Source: Devosia sp. YR412
GTDB taxonomy: Bacteria > Pseudomonadota > Alphaproteobacteria > Rhizobiales > Devosiaceae
Reading direction: 5' to 3'
Length of the DNA: 64,000 bases
NCBI RefSeq assembly: GCF_900110945.1
Contig: NZ_FOFL01000001.1
Coordinates: 248,001-312,000, forward strand
A program made the translations under genes and the position numbers. Within the stretch, counting starts at the first letter, position 1. Each line of letters starts with the position of its first letter. This document shows, in pieces, positions 26,352-35,384 of the stretch. The notes below the pieces were generated by a model, which did no database searches, was not told the origin of the DNA, and was given only the letters and a program-made list of their open reading frames with translations.

Positions 26352-27338
26352 CTACTTGATGGTGGCAGCGATCTTGTCGAGCACGATGCGCGCTGCGGTC
26401 GGGCCGGCATTGAAGAAGAAGGGGTCGAAATCCACTTCCACGGCGTGGCCGGCAGCCACGCCTTCAAGCGTTGCCCAGAGCGGGGCCTCGGTCAGGACCT
26501 TGATGCCATCGCCACGGCCGGCATAGAAAATCCAGTCGCCATCGGCCTGGTCGAGCAGTTCGGTGCTGATATCTTCCGAGGTCTTGTCGAAGCTCTGTGC
26601 TTCCGGACGGACGAGGCCCATGTCTTCGGCAATCGCCCCGGCAAACGACCGCACGCCGAACACCCGGGTGCGGTCGCCGGTCGACTGCACGAAGGAAACG
26701 GTCGGCGGTGCAGCGGCGACGGTCGCCGCAAACACCTCGGCATCGGCATGAAACTGGTCAAGATAAGCCTGTGCCGCCTCGCGCTTGCCCAAGGCATCGG
26801 CGGTCAGCAGAAAAATAATCTTCCAATTCACCCCCGTCGCATTGGTCACCACGGTCGGGGCGATCTGCGACAGCGTCTCATACTGAGCGCGTTCTTCCGG
26901 CGTGTCCTTGGCCGCATTGACCAGGATCAGGTCGGGACGGGCTTCGGCGAGAGCTTCGAGGTCGATCTCGAGACGCAGGCCGAGGTCCTGCACTTCACTG
27001 AACTGGGTGGAAAATTCGGGATAGGCAGCAGCCAGATAGGCATCGGTGAGCTCGATCTGGCCGGCGCCGCGGGTGGTGGCGACCGGCACGACGCCGACGG
27101 CGAGCGCGCTGTCGAACTGGCCCGTGGAAATGATGGCGACGCGCTTGGGCTCGCTCTGGATCACGGTCTCGCCCAGCACATGCTTAACGGTCCGCGGGAA
27201 GACGCCGTCGGCGGCATCGCTGCCGGTGCCTTCGAGCGTGCGCGGTGCAGTATGCACCACATCCTGTGCGATGGCGGGCAAGGCGAGGGCCAAGGTGGCC
27301 AGGGTAGCGGCCGCGAAGCCGCGCAGGAGAGCGTTCAT
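26352..27338 (-). CDS. Iron-siderophore ABC substrate-binding protein
   Basis: A 328-residue periplasmic binding protein with a clear signal peptide (MNALLRGFAAATLATLALAL, cleaving after PAIAQ). Family landmarks include KRVAIISTGQFDSALAVGVV, LEALAEARPDLILVNAAKD and DPFFFNAGPTAARIVLDKI. It should deliver a ferric chelate to the FecCD permeases encoded divergently from 27421. A RirA-like operator lies between them, fitting iron control. Confidence 0.88.
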   Translation of the reverse strand: MNALLRGFAAATLATLALALPAIAQDVVHTAPRTLEGTGSDAADGVFPRTVKHVLGETVIQSEPKRVAIISTGQFDSALAVGVVPVATTRGAGQIELTDAYLAAAYPEFSTQFSEVQDLGLRLEIDLEALAEARPDLILVNAAKDTPEERAQYETLSQIAPTVVTNATGVNWKIIFLLTADALGKREAAQAYLDQFHADAEVFAATVAAAPPTVSFVQSTGDRTRVFGVRSFAGAIAEDMGLVRPEAQSFDKTSEDISTELLDQADGDWIFYAGRGDGIKVLTEAPLWATLEGVAAGHAVEVDFDPFFFNAGPTAARIVLDKIAATIK

Positions 27339-27386
27339 CGGAGGAGCATCCAGTGCTGTAGTAACAGCTACCGTACTATGCTAACC

Positions 27387-27401
27387 TGATTTACACTGTC
27401 A
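27387..27401. promoter_or_regulatory. RirA-type iron-responsive operator candidate
   Basis: TGATTTACACTGTCA matches the TGA-N9-TCA pattern described for RirA iron-responsive boxes in rhizobia. On the minus strand a TTGACA -35-like element overlaps it. It lies between the divergent binding-protein gene and the FecCD genes, so it can repress both under iron-replete conditions. Confidence 0.55.
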
Positions 27402-27420
27402 AATTAAATGCCGTCGCAAG

Positions 27421-28497
27421 ATGGCCGAATCCGCTAGCAGACTGTTAACGTTGAGCGTCACCACCCCACCCCTTTCCGCAGCAAAACCGTCCCCTTCGCG
27501 CTACACCAGGCGCGCGGCTGGTCTCTTGGCATTGGTCGCCTTGTTGGGCGTACTGGTTCTGCTCAGCATCGGTGTTGGCGCACGGCCGATCGATCCGGCG
27601 ACGGTGATCCGGGCGCTCATCGCGCGCGACGACAGTCGCGACGCCATCATCGTCTGGCAATTGCGCCTGCCACGCACCCTGCTCGGGGTGTTGGTGGGAG
27701 TAGCGCTGGGCCTGGGCGGCGCCATGATGCAGGCTTTGACGCGCAATCCGCTGGCCGGACCGGGCCTGCTTGGCATCAATGCGGGGGCGGCCTTCCTTGT
27801 CGTGCTGGCCATCTCGGTCTTCGGCATCACCAGTTTCTCGGGCTATGTCTGGTTTGCCCTGCTCGGCTGCGGCGTCACGGCGGCGGGTGTGTTTGCGCTC
27901 AGCGGCCGCTCGTCGAGTTCGGTGCAGCAGATCCGGCTGGTGCTGGCTGGCGCTGCGGTATCGGCCTGTCTTGGCGCCATGACCGGCATCATCACCATGT
28001 TCGATGCCCAGACCTTTGACAGCTATCGCTTCTGGGTGGTCGGTTCGCTCGATAATCGCACGCCGGAGGTTTCCTTTCAGGTCATGCCGATCATTGGACT
28101 CGGCGCGGCCATCGCCCTCTGCATGGGCGGACGGCTCAATGCGGTGGCACTGGGCGACGACATCGGCCGCACGCTCGGGGTCAAGCTGGGCCGGACGCGG
28201 GTGTTGAGCTTTATCTCCATCGCGCTGCTCTGTGGTGGCGCGACGGCAGCGGCCGGTCCGGTGGGTTTCGTCGGGTTGATGGTGCCTCATGCTGTGCGGC
28301 TGATCGTCGGTCCCGATTGGCGCTGGATCCTGCCCTATAGCGTGCTCGCAGGGCCGGTGATCGTTCTGGCGAGCGATATTGTCGGGCGCGTCGTGGCGCG
28401 GCCGGGCGAGCTGGAGGTGGGCATCGTAACGGCCTTCATTGGCGCGCCGGTGCTGCTGTGGCTGGTGATTAACCACAAGACGACGGGGCGGCAATGA
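27421..28497 (+). CDS. FecCD-family iron-siderophore ABC permease
   Basis: A 358-residue permease of the BtuC/FhuB/FecD type with about ten helices. Typical blocks: RLPRTLLGVLVGVALGLGGA, MMQALTRNPLAGPGLLGINAG, and the ATPase-coupling region AAAGPVGFVGLMVPHAVRLI. The C-terminus ends in the family pattern ELEVGIVTAFIGAPVLLWLV. Its stop overlaps the next permease start. The N-terminal 30 residues are a hydrophilic extension, so a later start is possible. Confidence 0.92.
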   Translation: MAESASRLLTLSVTTPPLSAAKPSPSRYTRRAAGLLALVALLGVLVLLSIGVGARPIDPATVIRALIARDDSRDAIIVWQLRLPRTLLGVLVGVALGLGGAMMQALTRNPLAGPGLLGINAGAAFLVVLAISVFGITSFSGYVWFALLGCGVTAAGVFALSGRSSSSVQQIRLVLAGAAVSACLGAMTGIITMFDAQTFDSYRFWVVGSLDNRTPEVSFQVMPIIGLGAAIALCMGGRLNAVALGDDIGRTLGVKLGRTRVLSFISIALLCGGATAAAGPVGFVGLMVPHAVRLIVGPDWRWILPYSVLAGPVIVLASDIVGRVVARPGELEVGIVTAFIGAPVLLWLVINHKTTGRQ

Positions 28498-29549
28498 GCG
28501 AGCGGCCGAGTTTTCCGGCGCGTCCGGTCTTTCGCCCCTGGCGTGGCGTGGCGCTGCCCTATCAGCCGCGCTCGCTGGCGCTGCTTGCCATCGCTACTGC
28601 CATTGGCCTCGTGCTCGCGGTCATCACCCTGCTGACTGGTGGCTTCAGCATTTCTCCATTGGAAGTCTGGACCACGCTATGGGGCGGTAGCGATCAGGTC
28701 TCGACGCTGGTGGTGGTCGGCCTGCGACTGCCGCGTATCGTGGCCTGTGTGCTGGTCGGCGCCGCGCTGGGCGTGTCGGGTGGCGTTTTCCAGGGGCTGT
28801 CGCGCAATCCGCTGGCTAGTCCCGATATCATCGGCTTCACCTCGGGTGCCGCGACGGGCGTCTTGGTTCTGCTGCTGGTCGAAGGGGCCGGCGCGACGAT
28901 GGGCCTTTCCGCCGGCGCCATGCTGGGCGGCTTCGGCACGGCGTTCGTGGTCTATCTCCTGGCGCTGCGGCGCGGCGTGCATGGCCAGCGGCTGATCCTC
29001 GTCGGCATCGGCGTTGGCGCCATGCTCTCGGCCTTCAATGCCTATCTCATCACCCGCGCCGAGCTGGAGGCCGCGCAGACCGCCCGCATCTGGCTGCATG
29101 GCAGTCTCAACGGCATCGGTTGGGCACAGGTGGGACCACTGGCAATGTGGTGCATCGTGCTGTTGCCGCTGGCCCTGCTACTGGCGCCACGGCTGAAACT
29201 GCTGGAAATGGGCGACGATCTCGCCAAAGGCCTGGGCCTTCCCTCCAACCGCGCCAAGCTGCAGCTGATCGTGGTCTCGGTCGGGCTCGCTGCAGCCGCC
29301 ATCGCCGCAGCCGGTCCGATCGGCTTTGTCGCCCTGGCCGCGCCGCAATTGGCGCAGCGGCTGGCGCGCACCGGCGGCATCGATCTGCTCGGCGCGGCTG
29401 CCATGGGGGCCGTGTTGATGCTGGCCGCCGATCTCGCTGCCCAGCGCCTGCTGGCGCCGTTCCAGATCCCGGTCGGTCTCGTCACCGGCGCCATGGGCGG
29501 CGCCTACCTGATCTATCTGCTGGCCAGGGAGTGGCGGAAGACCGACTAG
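28494..29549 (+). CDS. FecCD-family iron-siderophore ABC permease
   Basis: A 351-residue partner permease of the same family: RLPRIVACVLVGAALGVSGG, VFQGLSRNPLASPDIIGFTSG, and the coupling segment AAAGPIGFVALAAPQLAQRL. Two non-identical FecCD permeases form the heterodimeric channel, as in FecCD/FepDG. The expected FecE-type ATPase does not follow; the next gene is an unrelated signalling protein. The ATPase must be encoded elsewhere or shared. Confidence 0.92.
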   Translation: MSERPSFPARPVFRPWRGVALPYQPRSLALLAIATAIGLVLAVITLLTGGFSISPLEVWTTLWGGSDQVSTLVVVGLRLPRIVACVLVGAALGVSGGVFQGLSRNPLASPDIIGFTSGAATGVLVLLLVEGAGATMGLSAGAMLGGFGTAFVVYLLALRRGVHGQRLILVGIGVGAMLSAFNAYLITRAELEAAQTARIWLHGSLNGIGWAQVGPLAMWCIVLLPLALLLAPRLKLLEMGDDLAKGLGLPSNRAKLQLIVVSVGLAAAAIAAAGPIGFVALAAPQLAQRLARTGGIDLLGAAAMGAVLMLAADLAAQRLLAPFQIPVGLVTGAMGGAYLIYLLAREWRKTD

Positions 29550-29738
29550 CGGGCAACCGTGAGCGCCCGCGACAAAAACTTATCGGTCTTTATCAGAGTG
29601 TTACCGATTTCCCGCATAGGGTGACGCCACCACGGGGCGCAGCATGAGACCGACTATTTCTATGACATCCGGCCGAACGGTCGATTGGCTAAGCCTCATT
29701 GTGCCTAGCCATAGCTCTGCTGAGGGCCGTCGCGTCAA

Positions 29739-32700
29739 ATGAGCAGCATCTTTTCGACGCTGTTCTATCAGCATGATCTGTGGCTGGTCGCGCTTGCGGC
29801 GCTGGTCTGCTCCGTGTCGTCCTTTGCCGGTATCGCCTTGGTGGATAGGGCGCGCCACCTCCCGGGTCCGCGCCGCGCGGTATGGATCTTTGTTGCCGCG
29901 CTCGCGGTGGGCTTTGGCATCTGGTCCACCCACTTTATTGCCATGCTGGCCTATATGCCGGGCTTTGCCATCGGCTATCAGCCACTGGGCACCCTGGCCT
30001 CGCTGCTGATCGCCATCGTCGTCAGCGGCATCGGCTTTGCCATGGCGGCCTATGGTGCGGGCAGCAGCGACCGCCTGCTCGGTGGCATCGTCGTCGGCAT
30101 CGGCATCACCGCCATGCATTACACCGGCATGGGCGCACTCGAGGTCGGTGGCTCCATTCGCTGGGACATGGCACTCGTCAATCTATCGCTGCTGTTCGCG
30201 GCAGGCCTGGCCGCCGCCGCCGTCATGATCGGTGTCAACAGCTCATCGCTCAAGGTTCGTATCGGCGCATCGGCCCTGCTTACCGGCTCGATCGTCTCGC
30301 TGCATTTTACCGGCATGGGCGCGGCCGATTTGAGCAATTGCTTTGCCGTGATCGACAACGGCGCGCTATCCACGGGCTGGATGGCGATTGGCACCGCGCT
30401 CGGCAGTTCGGTCATTCTGGGTTCGGCCCTACTCGCCCTTTTGCTCGATTCAAGGGACGCTCGGCGCAGGGCGCTTGAATCGCTTCGCTTGCATAGTCTG
30501 GCCGATGCCGCTGCCGAAGGCCTAGTCATCGTCCGCGACAATCGTATCGACGGCGCCAATTCCAGCTTTGCCGCCCTGGTGGGGCTCGAACGCGAGGCCC
30601 TGCTGGGTCGTCTGGTTGGTGACTACATCGACTGCGATGCCATTGCCCATGCTCGCGCTGCCGATGGCCAATTTTATGCGACAGTGCTCAAGGCGGCGAC
30701 TGGCGAAAGCATCGGCATCGAGCTGGTCAGCCGCTACGCCGAGCTGGAAAAGGGCCAGACCGAAGTGCTGGCCATTCGCGACATCCGGGAGCGTCTTGCG
30801 CAGGAGGCCGAGAACGAGCGTGCCCGCGCCGAGACCCGGCAGAGCGAAATGCGCTACGGCATGCTGGTGCAGTCGATCACCGACTACGCCATCTATATGC
30901 TGGATCCCGACGGGCTCGTCGCCAGCTGGAATGCCGGCGCGCAGCGCAACAAGGGCTATCGCGCCGACGAGATCATCGGCGAGTCCTTTGCCAAGTTTTT
31001 CAGTGCAGACGATCAGGCGGCCGGCCTGCCGGAACAGGCGCTGCGCACGGCGCGTCGTGAAGGCAAGTTCCAGACCGAGGGCTGGCGCTATCGCAAGAAT
31101 GGCTCGCGCTTCTGGGCACAGGTGATGATCGAGGCCATTCGCGGCGACGACGGCAATCTGGTCGGCTTCGTCAAGATCACCCGCGACATCACTCGCCAGC
31201 ACGAAGATGCCGAGCGCATTGCCGCGGGGTCGCGCAATCTCGGCCTGTCGCTGGCCCATATGAGCCAGGGTTTGGCGCTGTTTGGTGCCGACGAGCGCAT
31301 CGTCGTGGCCAATCGCCGGCTCAACGAAATTCTCGATATTCCAGACCATATTTCCATCGAGGGCCTCGGCCTGCACGACCTGGCCAAGTTCCTGACCATC
31401 GGCGACAATACCGATCCCGAGAGCATCGACGCGGTCTATGCCACCCACAAGCGGCTGATTGCCGGCGAGCATGATGGCGAAATCACCCAGGAATTCTCCG
31501 GCAATCGCTCGATCCGCATCGTGCACCGGCCGGCCGGCGACGGGGCTTTCGTCTCGACCTTCGAGGACATTTCCGAGCGCAAGCAGTCCGAGCAGAAAAT
31601 CCATTACATGGCCCATCATGATGGGCTGACCGGCCTGCCCAATCGCGGCAGCTTCTCCAATCACCTGCAATCGGCACTCGATCGTGTCGGCAAGGGCGCC
31701 CGCGTTGCCGTGTTGGCCATCGACCTCGACCGCTTCAAGGAAGTCAACGACCAGCTTGGTCACCAGACCGGCGACGCCGTGCTGAAGCTCTATGCCGAGC
31801 GTATTTCGCATGGCCTGCAGGACGGCGAATTCGTCTCGCGCTTTGGCGGCGATGAGTTCGCGGCTTTCAAGACCTTCCGCACAGATGCAGAGCTATTTGC
31901 CTTTATCGAGCGGCTGGAATCGGCGGTAGCCGAGCGTTACGACATCGACCGCAACGAGGTTTCCATCGGCGCCAGCATCGGCGTGGCGGTCTATCCGGAC
32001 GATGCCCACACCGCCGAAAAGCTGATCAGCAATGCCGACATGGCCATGTATCGCGCCAAGCCGAACCTGACCGAACACGTCTGCTTCTATGAATCGGAAA
32101 TGGACGAAGCGGCCCGTGATCGCCGCCTGATGGCACGCGAGCTCTGGGACGCCATCGATAAGGACCAGCTCTCGCTCAACTACCAGGTGCAGAAGTCGGT
32201 CCAGAGCGGCGAGATCACCGGCTATGAAGCCCTACTACGCTGGGATCATCCGACCCGCGGTCGCGTTGGGCCGGACGTCTTCATTGAGGTCGCCGAAGAA
32301 TGCGGCGCCATCCTGCCGATTGGCGAATGGGTGCTGCGCCAGGCCTGCCGCGAGGCCGCAACCTGGGATGCTGGTATCAAGCTGGCGGTCAATATCTCGC
32401 CGGTGCAACTGGGCAGCGCCAACCTGATCGATGTGGTGCGGCGCGTGCTGGAATCGACCAATCTGCCGCCGGACCGTCTTGAACTGGAAGTCACCGAAAG
32501 CGCGATCATCGCCGACAAGGCGCGGGCACTGCATATGCTGCAGCAGATCAAGCAGCTCGGCGTCACCATTGCCATCGACGATTTTGGTACCGGCTATTCC
32601 TCGCTCGAAACCCTGCGCGCTTTCCCCTTCGACAAGATCAAGCTCGACCGCAGCTTCATGTCGGAAGTGGAAACCAGCCGCCAGGCCAAGGCCGTGGTGC

Positions 32701-32870
32701 GCGCCATTCTCGAACTGGGCCGCGGCCTCGACGTGCCAGTGCTGGCCGAAGGCGTCGAGACGATCGAACAGCTCGACTTCCTGATGCTGGAAGGCTGCGA
32801 CGAGGCCCAAGGCTATTATCTGGGCCGGCCGCAGTTCATGCAGCCATTGCCGGAGCAGAAGGTCAGCTAG
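29739..32870 (+). CDS. MHYT-PAS-GGDEF-EAL cyclic-di-GMP signalling protein
   Basis: A 1043-residue inner-membrane sensor. Residues about 10-240 hold seven helices of an MHYT domain with its three His-containing repeats: STHFIAMLAY, AMHYTGMGAL, SLHFTGMGAA. PAS-type segments follow (YAIYMLDPDGLVASWNAGAQ at about 385, and another near 510). The diguanylate-cyclase domain has an intact RFGGDEFAAF active site. The EAL domain has YEALLRW, LEVTESAI, AIDDFGTGYSSLETL and LAEGVET, so both activities may be intact. MHYT domains are proposed to sense diatomic gases through copper. It converges on the next gene with an 8-base overlap. Confidence 0.95.
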   Translation: MSSIFSTLFYQHDLWLVALAALVCSVSSFAGIALVDRARHLPGPRRAVWIFVAALAVGFGIWSTHFIAMLAYMPGFAIGYQPLGTLASLLIAIVVSGIGFAMAAYGAGSSDRLLGGIVVGIGITAMHYTGMGALEVGGSIRWDMALVNLSLLFAAGLAAAAVMIGVNSSSLKVRIGASALLTGSIVSLHFTGMGAADLSNCFAVIDNGALSTGWMAIGTALGSSVILGSALLALLLDSRDARRRALESLRLHSLADAAAEGLVIVRDNRIDGANSSFAALVGLEREALLGRLVGDYIDCDAIAHARAADGQFYATVLKAATGESIGIELVSRYAELEKGQTEVLAIRDIRERLAQEAENERARAETRQSEMRYGMLVQSITDYAIYMLDPDGLVASWNAGAQRNKGYRADEIIGESFAKFFSADDQAAGLPEQALRTARREGKFQTEGWRYRKNGSRFWAQVMIEAIRGDDGNLVGFVKITRDITRQHEDAERIAAGSRNLGLSLAHMSQGLALFGADERIVVANRRLNEILDIPDHISIEGLGLHDLAKFLTIGDNTDPESIDAVYATHKRLIAGEHDGEITQEFSGNRSIRIVHRPAGDGAFVSTFEDISERKQSEQKIHYMAHHDGLTGLPNRGSFSNHLQSALDRVGKGARVAVLAIDLDRFKEVNDQLGHQTGDAVLKLYAERISHGLQDGEFVSRFGGDEFAAFKTFRTDAELFAFIERLESAVAERYDIDRNEVSIGASIGVAVYPDDAHTAEKLISNADMAMYRAKPNLTEHVCFYESEMDEAARDRRLMARELWDAIDKDQLSLNYQVQKSVQSGEITGYEALLRWDHPTRGRVGPDVFIEVAEECGAILPIGEWVLRQACREAATWDAGIKLAVNISPVQLGSANLIDVVRRVLESTNLPPDRLELEVTESAIIADKARALHMLQQIKQLGVTIAIDDFGTGYSSLETLRAFPFDKIKLDRSFMSEVETSRQAKAVVRAILELGRGLDVPVLAEGVETIEQLDFLMLEGCDEAQGYYLGRPQFMQPLPEQKVS

Positions 32871-33579
32871 GCTGGCGTTCGAGCATGTGGCGATAGGCGG
32901 CAAGAACCGTCTCATCGCGCTCGGCTGGCGCTTTTGGCAAGGCAATGTCGGCGACCACGCGGGCCGGGCGGTGGTCGATCAGCAGTACGCGATCTGCCAG
33001 ACGTATCGCGTCGTCGATCAGATGCGAGACGAACAGCACGGTTGGCCTTTCGGCATCGACAACATGGCGGAACAATCGGTGCATTTCGCTGACGAGGTCC
33101 CGGTCCAGCGAGACAAAGGGCTCATCGAGCAGCAGTAGCCCAGCATTGACCGCCAAGGCGCGGGCCAGCGCCACGCGCCGCTGCATGCCGCCCGACAGTT
33201 GATGCGGATAGAGCATTTCCGCATCGCCCAATTCGACACGCTCCAGCGCTGTTACGGCCTGTGCCTCGGTGCAAGCCGGCGCCGCGGCCCGGATATTATC
33301 CGCCGCCGTCAACCAAGGGAGCAGGCGTGGGTCCTGGAACACGAAACCTGGCACGGGCGCCGCAGCGGCGGCCATGCCATCCACAGTAATGCTGCCGGTG
33401 AAATGAGCGTCGATCCCGGCGATCATCCGCAGGAGCGTTGATTTGCCGACGCCCGACGGGCCAATCAGGGCCACCACGCTGGATGGCGCGATCTGCAGAT
33501 GAAGTCCGGCGAACAGCGGCGCGCCGCTGCCAAACCGCTTCTCATCCACGGCAATATTCAGCCCTGGACCGGTCGCCAT
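32863..33579 (-). CDS. ABC transporter ATP-binding protein, nitrate/sulfonate/taurine type (SsuB-like)
   Basis: A 238-residue ATPase with Walker A GPSGVGKSTLLRMIAG, Q-loop GFVFQDPRLLPWLTAADN, signature LSGGMQRRVALARAL, and Walker B LLLLDEPFVSLDR. The PRLLPWLT Q-loop is typical of the SsuB/TauB/NrtD group. It overlaps the upstream permease gene by 22 bases and is the last gene of a three-gene importer operon. Confidence 0.92.
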   Translation of the reverse strand: MATGPGLNIAVDEKRFGSGAPLFAGLHLQIAPSSVVALIGPSGVGKSTLLRMIAGIDAHFTGSITVDGMAAAAAPVPGFVFQDPRLLPWLTAADNIRAAAPACTEAQAVTALERVELGDAEMLYPHQLSGGMQRRVALARALAVNAGLLLLDEPFVSLDRDLVSEMHRLFRHVVDAERPTVLFVSHLIDDAIRLADRVLLIDHRPARVVADIALPKAPAERDETVLAAYRHMLERQPS

Positions 33580-34295
33580 TTGAGGGCCCTCCGCTCCAGG
33601 GGGCGCAAAACGCCATATTCAAAGGCCAGCACGACGAGGATGAAACTGGCGGTGTAGGCCAGGATGCCGGCAATATCGAAGAACTGGAACATGATGGCGA
33701 TGCGATAGCCGACGCCGCCATCGCTGCCCAGCACCTCGAACACCAGTACGATCTTCCAGATCAGCGATAGCCCGGTCCGCGCCGCAGCCAGCACAAAGGG
33801 CAGCAGCTGTGGCAGGAAGATCAGCCGCAGGCGGCGCAGGCGCGACAGGCGAAATACCCTGCCCAACTCATCGAACTCAGTCGCAAAGCTGCGCACGCCC
33901 TCGCGGACCGTGGTGACCACCAGCGGCAGCTTGTTGATGATCACCGCCAGCACTAGCGCCACTTCGGTCAGCCCGAGCCAGATATAGAGCACGATCGCGA
34001 CGACGATGGCCGGCAGGTTCAGCCCGACCAGCAGCCAGCCGGAAAACAGCCGGTCGACCCAGCGTATGCGCCCAAACACAATGCCCAGCGCCGTGCCAAG
34101 CAGCATGGCCACGACAAAAGCCATGGCTACGCGCGCCAGCGTCTTGCCGAGGTCGAGCAGCAGGCGCCCCGCCGTTGCGGTGTCCCACATCTCTTGCGCC
34201 ACAAGGATCGGCGACGGAAACAGGCGATGCGCGAACACCGTGGCCAGCACCTGCCAGAGCAGGAGCAACAGCGGCAGCGACAGCCATTCCAGCAC
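33558..34295 (-). CDS. ABC transporter permease, nitrate/sulfonate/taurine type (SsuC-like)
   Basis: A 245-residue permease with about six helices, starting with GTG (MLEWLSLPLLLLLWQVLATV). Family landmarks are FPSPILVAQEMWDTATAGRL and the EAA-like loop TEFDELGRVFRLSRLRRLRL, followed by IFLPQLLPFVLAAARTGLSL. The frame is open further upstream, so the exact start is not certain. It partners the ATPase that follows and the binding protein before it. Confidence 0.88.
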   Translation of the reverse strand: MLEWLSLPLLLLLWQVLATVFAHRLFPSPILVAQEMWDTATAGRLLLDLGKTLARVAMAFVVAMLLGTALGIVFGRIRWVDRLFSGWLLVGLNLPAIVVAIVLYIWLGLTEVALVLAVIINKLPLVVTTVREGVRSFATEFDELGRVFRLSRLRRLRLIFLPQLLPFVLAAARTGLSLIWKIVLVFEVLGSDGGVGYRIAIMFQFFDIAGILAYTASFILVVLAFEYGVLRPLERRALKWRPVQG

Positions 34296-34345
34296 GCCGG
34301 TTCGCCACTGGCGCGGTGGGGCGATCAGCGGTGCGTCGGACGTGT

Positions 34346-35314
34346 CTATTTGCGGTAGCCTCGCCAGAAGGTGCCGGGCGACAGCGTATCGGTGTCGCCG
34401 ACCAGATCCGAACCGCCAAACTTGGCCATCAGCGCAAAGGCCTGTTCGGCAGCAGCAATATTGTCCGGGTCATATCCAGTGACGATCCCGGCCCGGTAAT
34501 CGTCGCGCAGCTGGGCGAACAGCGCGTCGTCACCCTCTGCGCCCATTAGAGCCTGCAAGTCGGTCCAGGTTGCATCGTCGCCAAGCAGTGCTGCCTTGGC
34601 TTCAAACGACGCGTCGAGAAAGGCCGTGATCGCATCGGGCTTTTGCTCAGCTGTTGCATCGGAAAATGTCCATCCCAGCAGCGGCGGCTGTTCGGACACG
34701 CCAAGCGCCTTGAGCATGTCGGCAACCGAAAGCAGTTCCGTCGCACCCGCCACCTTGGCGCGGGCGTTCCACTGCCAGAAATTTAGCGCCGCATCGGCTT
34801 GGCCATTGCCCAACAGCTCATTGACCAGCGGTGGCGCACCGTAATTGGCACTCACTGCGTCGACCAGCTTTTCGCCCTTGATGCTGTTGTAATAGGCCTG
34901 CAGGATCACCCAGCTCTTGTCGACCGGCCCGCCGGCCACGGCGATCCTCTTGCCCACCAGGTCTTCGACCTCTGCAATGTCGCTGCCAGCCGGCACCATC
35001 AACCCGCCGACGGCCAGCGAATGGGGCACCATGGTCACCAGATTGCCCTGGCTGCGCTGGATACTGACCCAGACGAAATCGGAAAGGATCACATCGACGG
35101 CGCCAGCCTGCAGCGCGATCTGCCCGGCGCGGCTATCGGCCAACGGCCGGATTTCGAGAGTCAGGCCATGCCTGGCGTCGAGGTCGAGCGCCTTGATGGT
35201 CTCGATCTCCCACTGCACCGTGCCCGATTCCTGTACGCCGACCACGAGGGTTTCGGCAGCGGCGGCCGGTACGAGCAGCAGCCCGGCCAGCATCATGGTC
35301 GCAATCAGCCGCAT
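34346..35314 (-). CDS. ABC transporter substrate-binding protein, NMT1/SsuA-like
   Basis: A 322-residue periplasmic protein with signal peptide MRLIATMMLAGLLLVPAAAA. The body has the type-2 binding fold of the NitT/TauT family: GLTLEIRPLADSRAGQIALQ, AGAVDVILSDFVWVS, and LVGKRIAVAGGPVDKSWVIL. It is first in a leftward operon with an SsuC-like permease and SsuB-like ATPase. Ligands of the family include sulfonates, nitrate, thiamine precursors and aromatic acids. No desulfonating monooxygenase is nearby, so the ligand is open. Confidence 0.88.
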   Translation of the reverse strand: MRLIATMMLAGLLLVPAAAAETLVVGVQESGTVQWEIETIKALDLDARHGLTLEIRPLADSRAGQIALQAGAVDVILSDFVWVSIQRSQGNLVTMVPHSLAVGGLMVPAGSDIAEVEDLVGKRIAVAGGPVDKSWVILQAYYNSIKGEKLVDAVSANYGAPPLVNELLGNGQADAALNFWQWNARAKVAGATELLSVADMLKALGVSEQPPLLGWTFSDATAEQKPDAITAFLDASFEAKAALLGDDATWTDLQALMGAEGDDALFAQLRDDYRAGIVTGYDPDNIAAAEQAFALMAKFGGSDLVGDTDTLSPGTFWRGYRK

Positions 35315-35384
35315 GGATATCCGTCCCCCTCAAGCGCGTCGCCATCGTCATAGGGCGCGGCAGGCCATCCGCCAAGGGTGGTCG

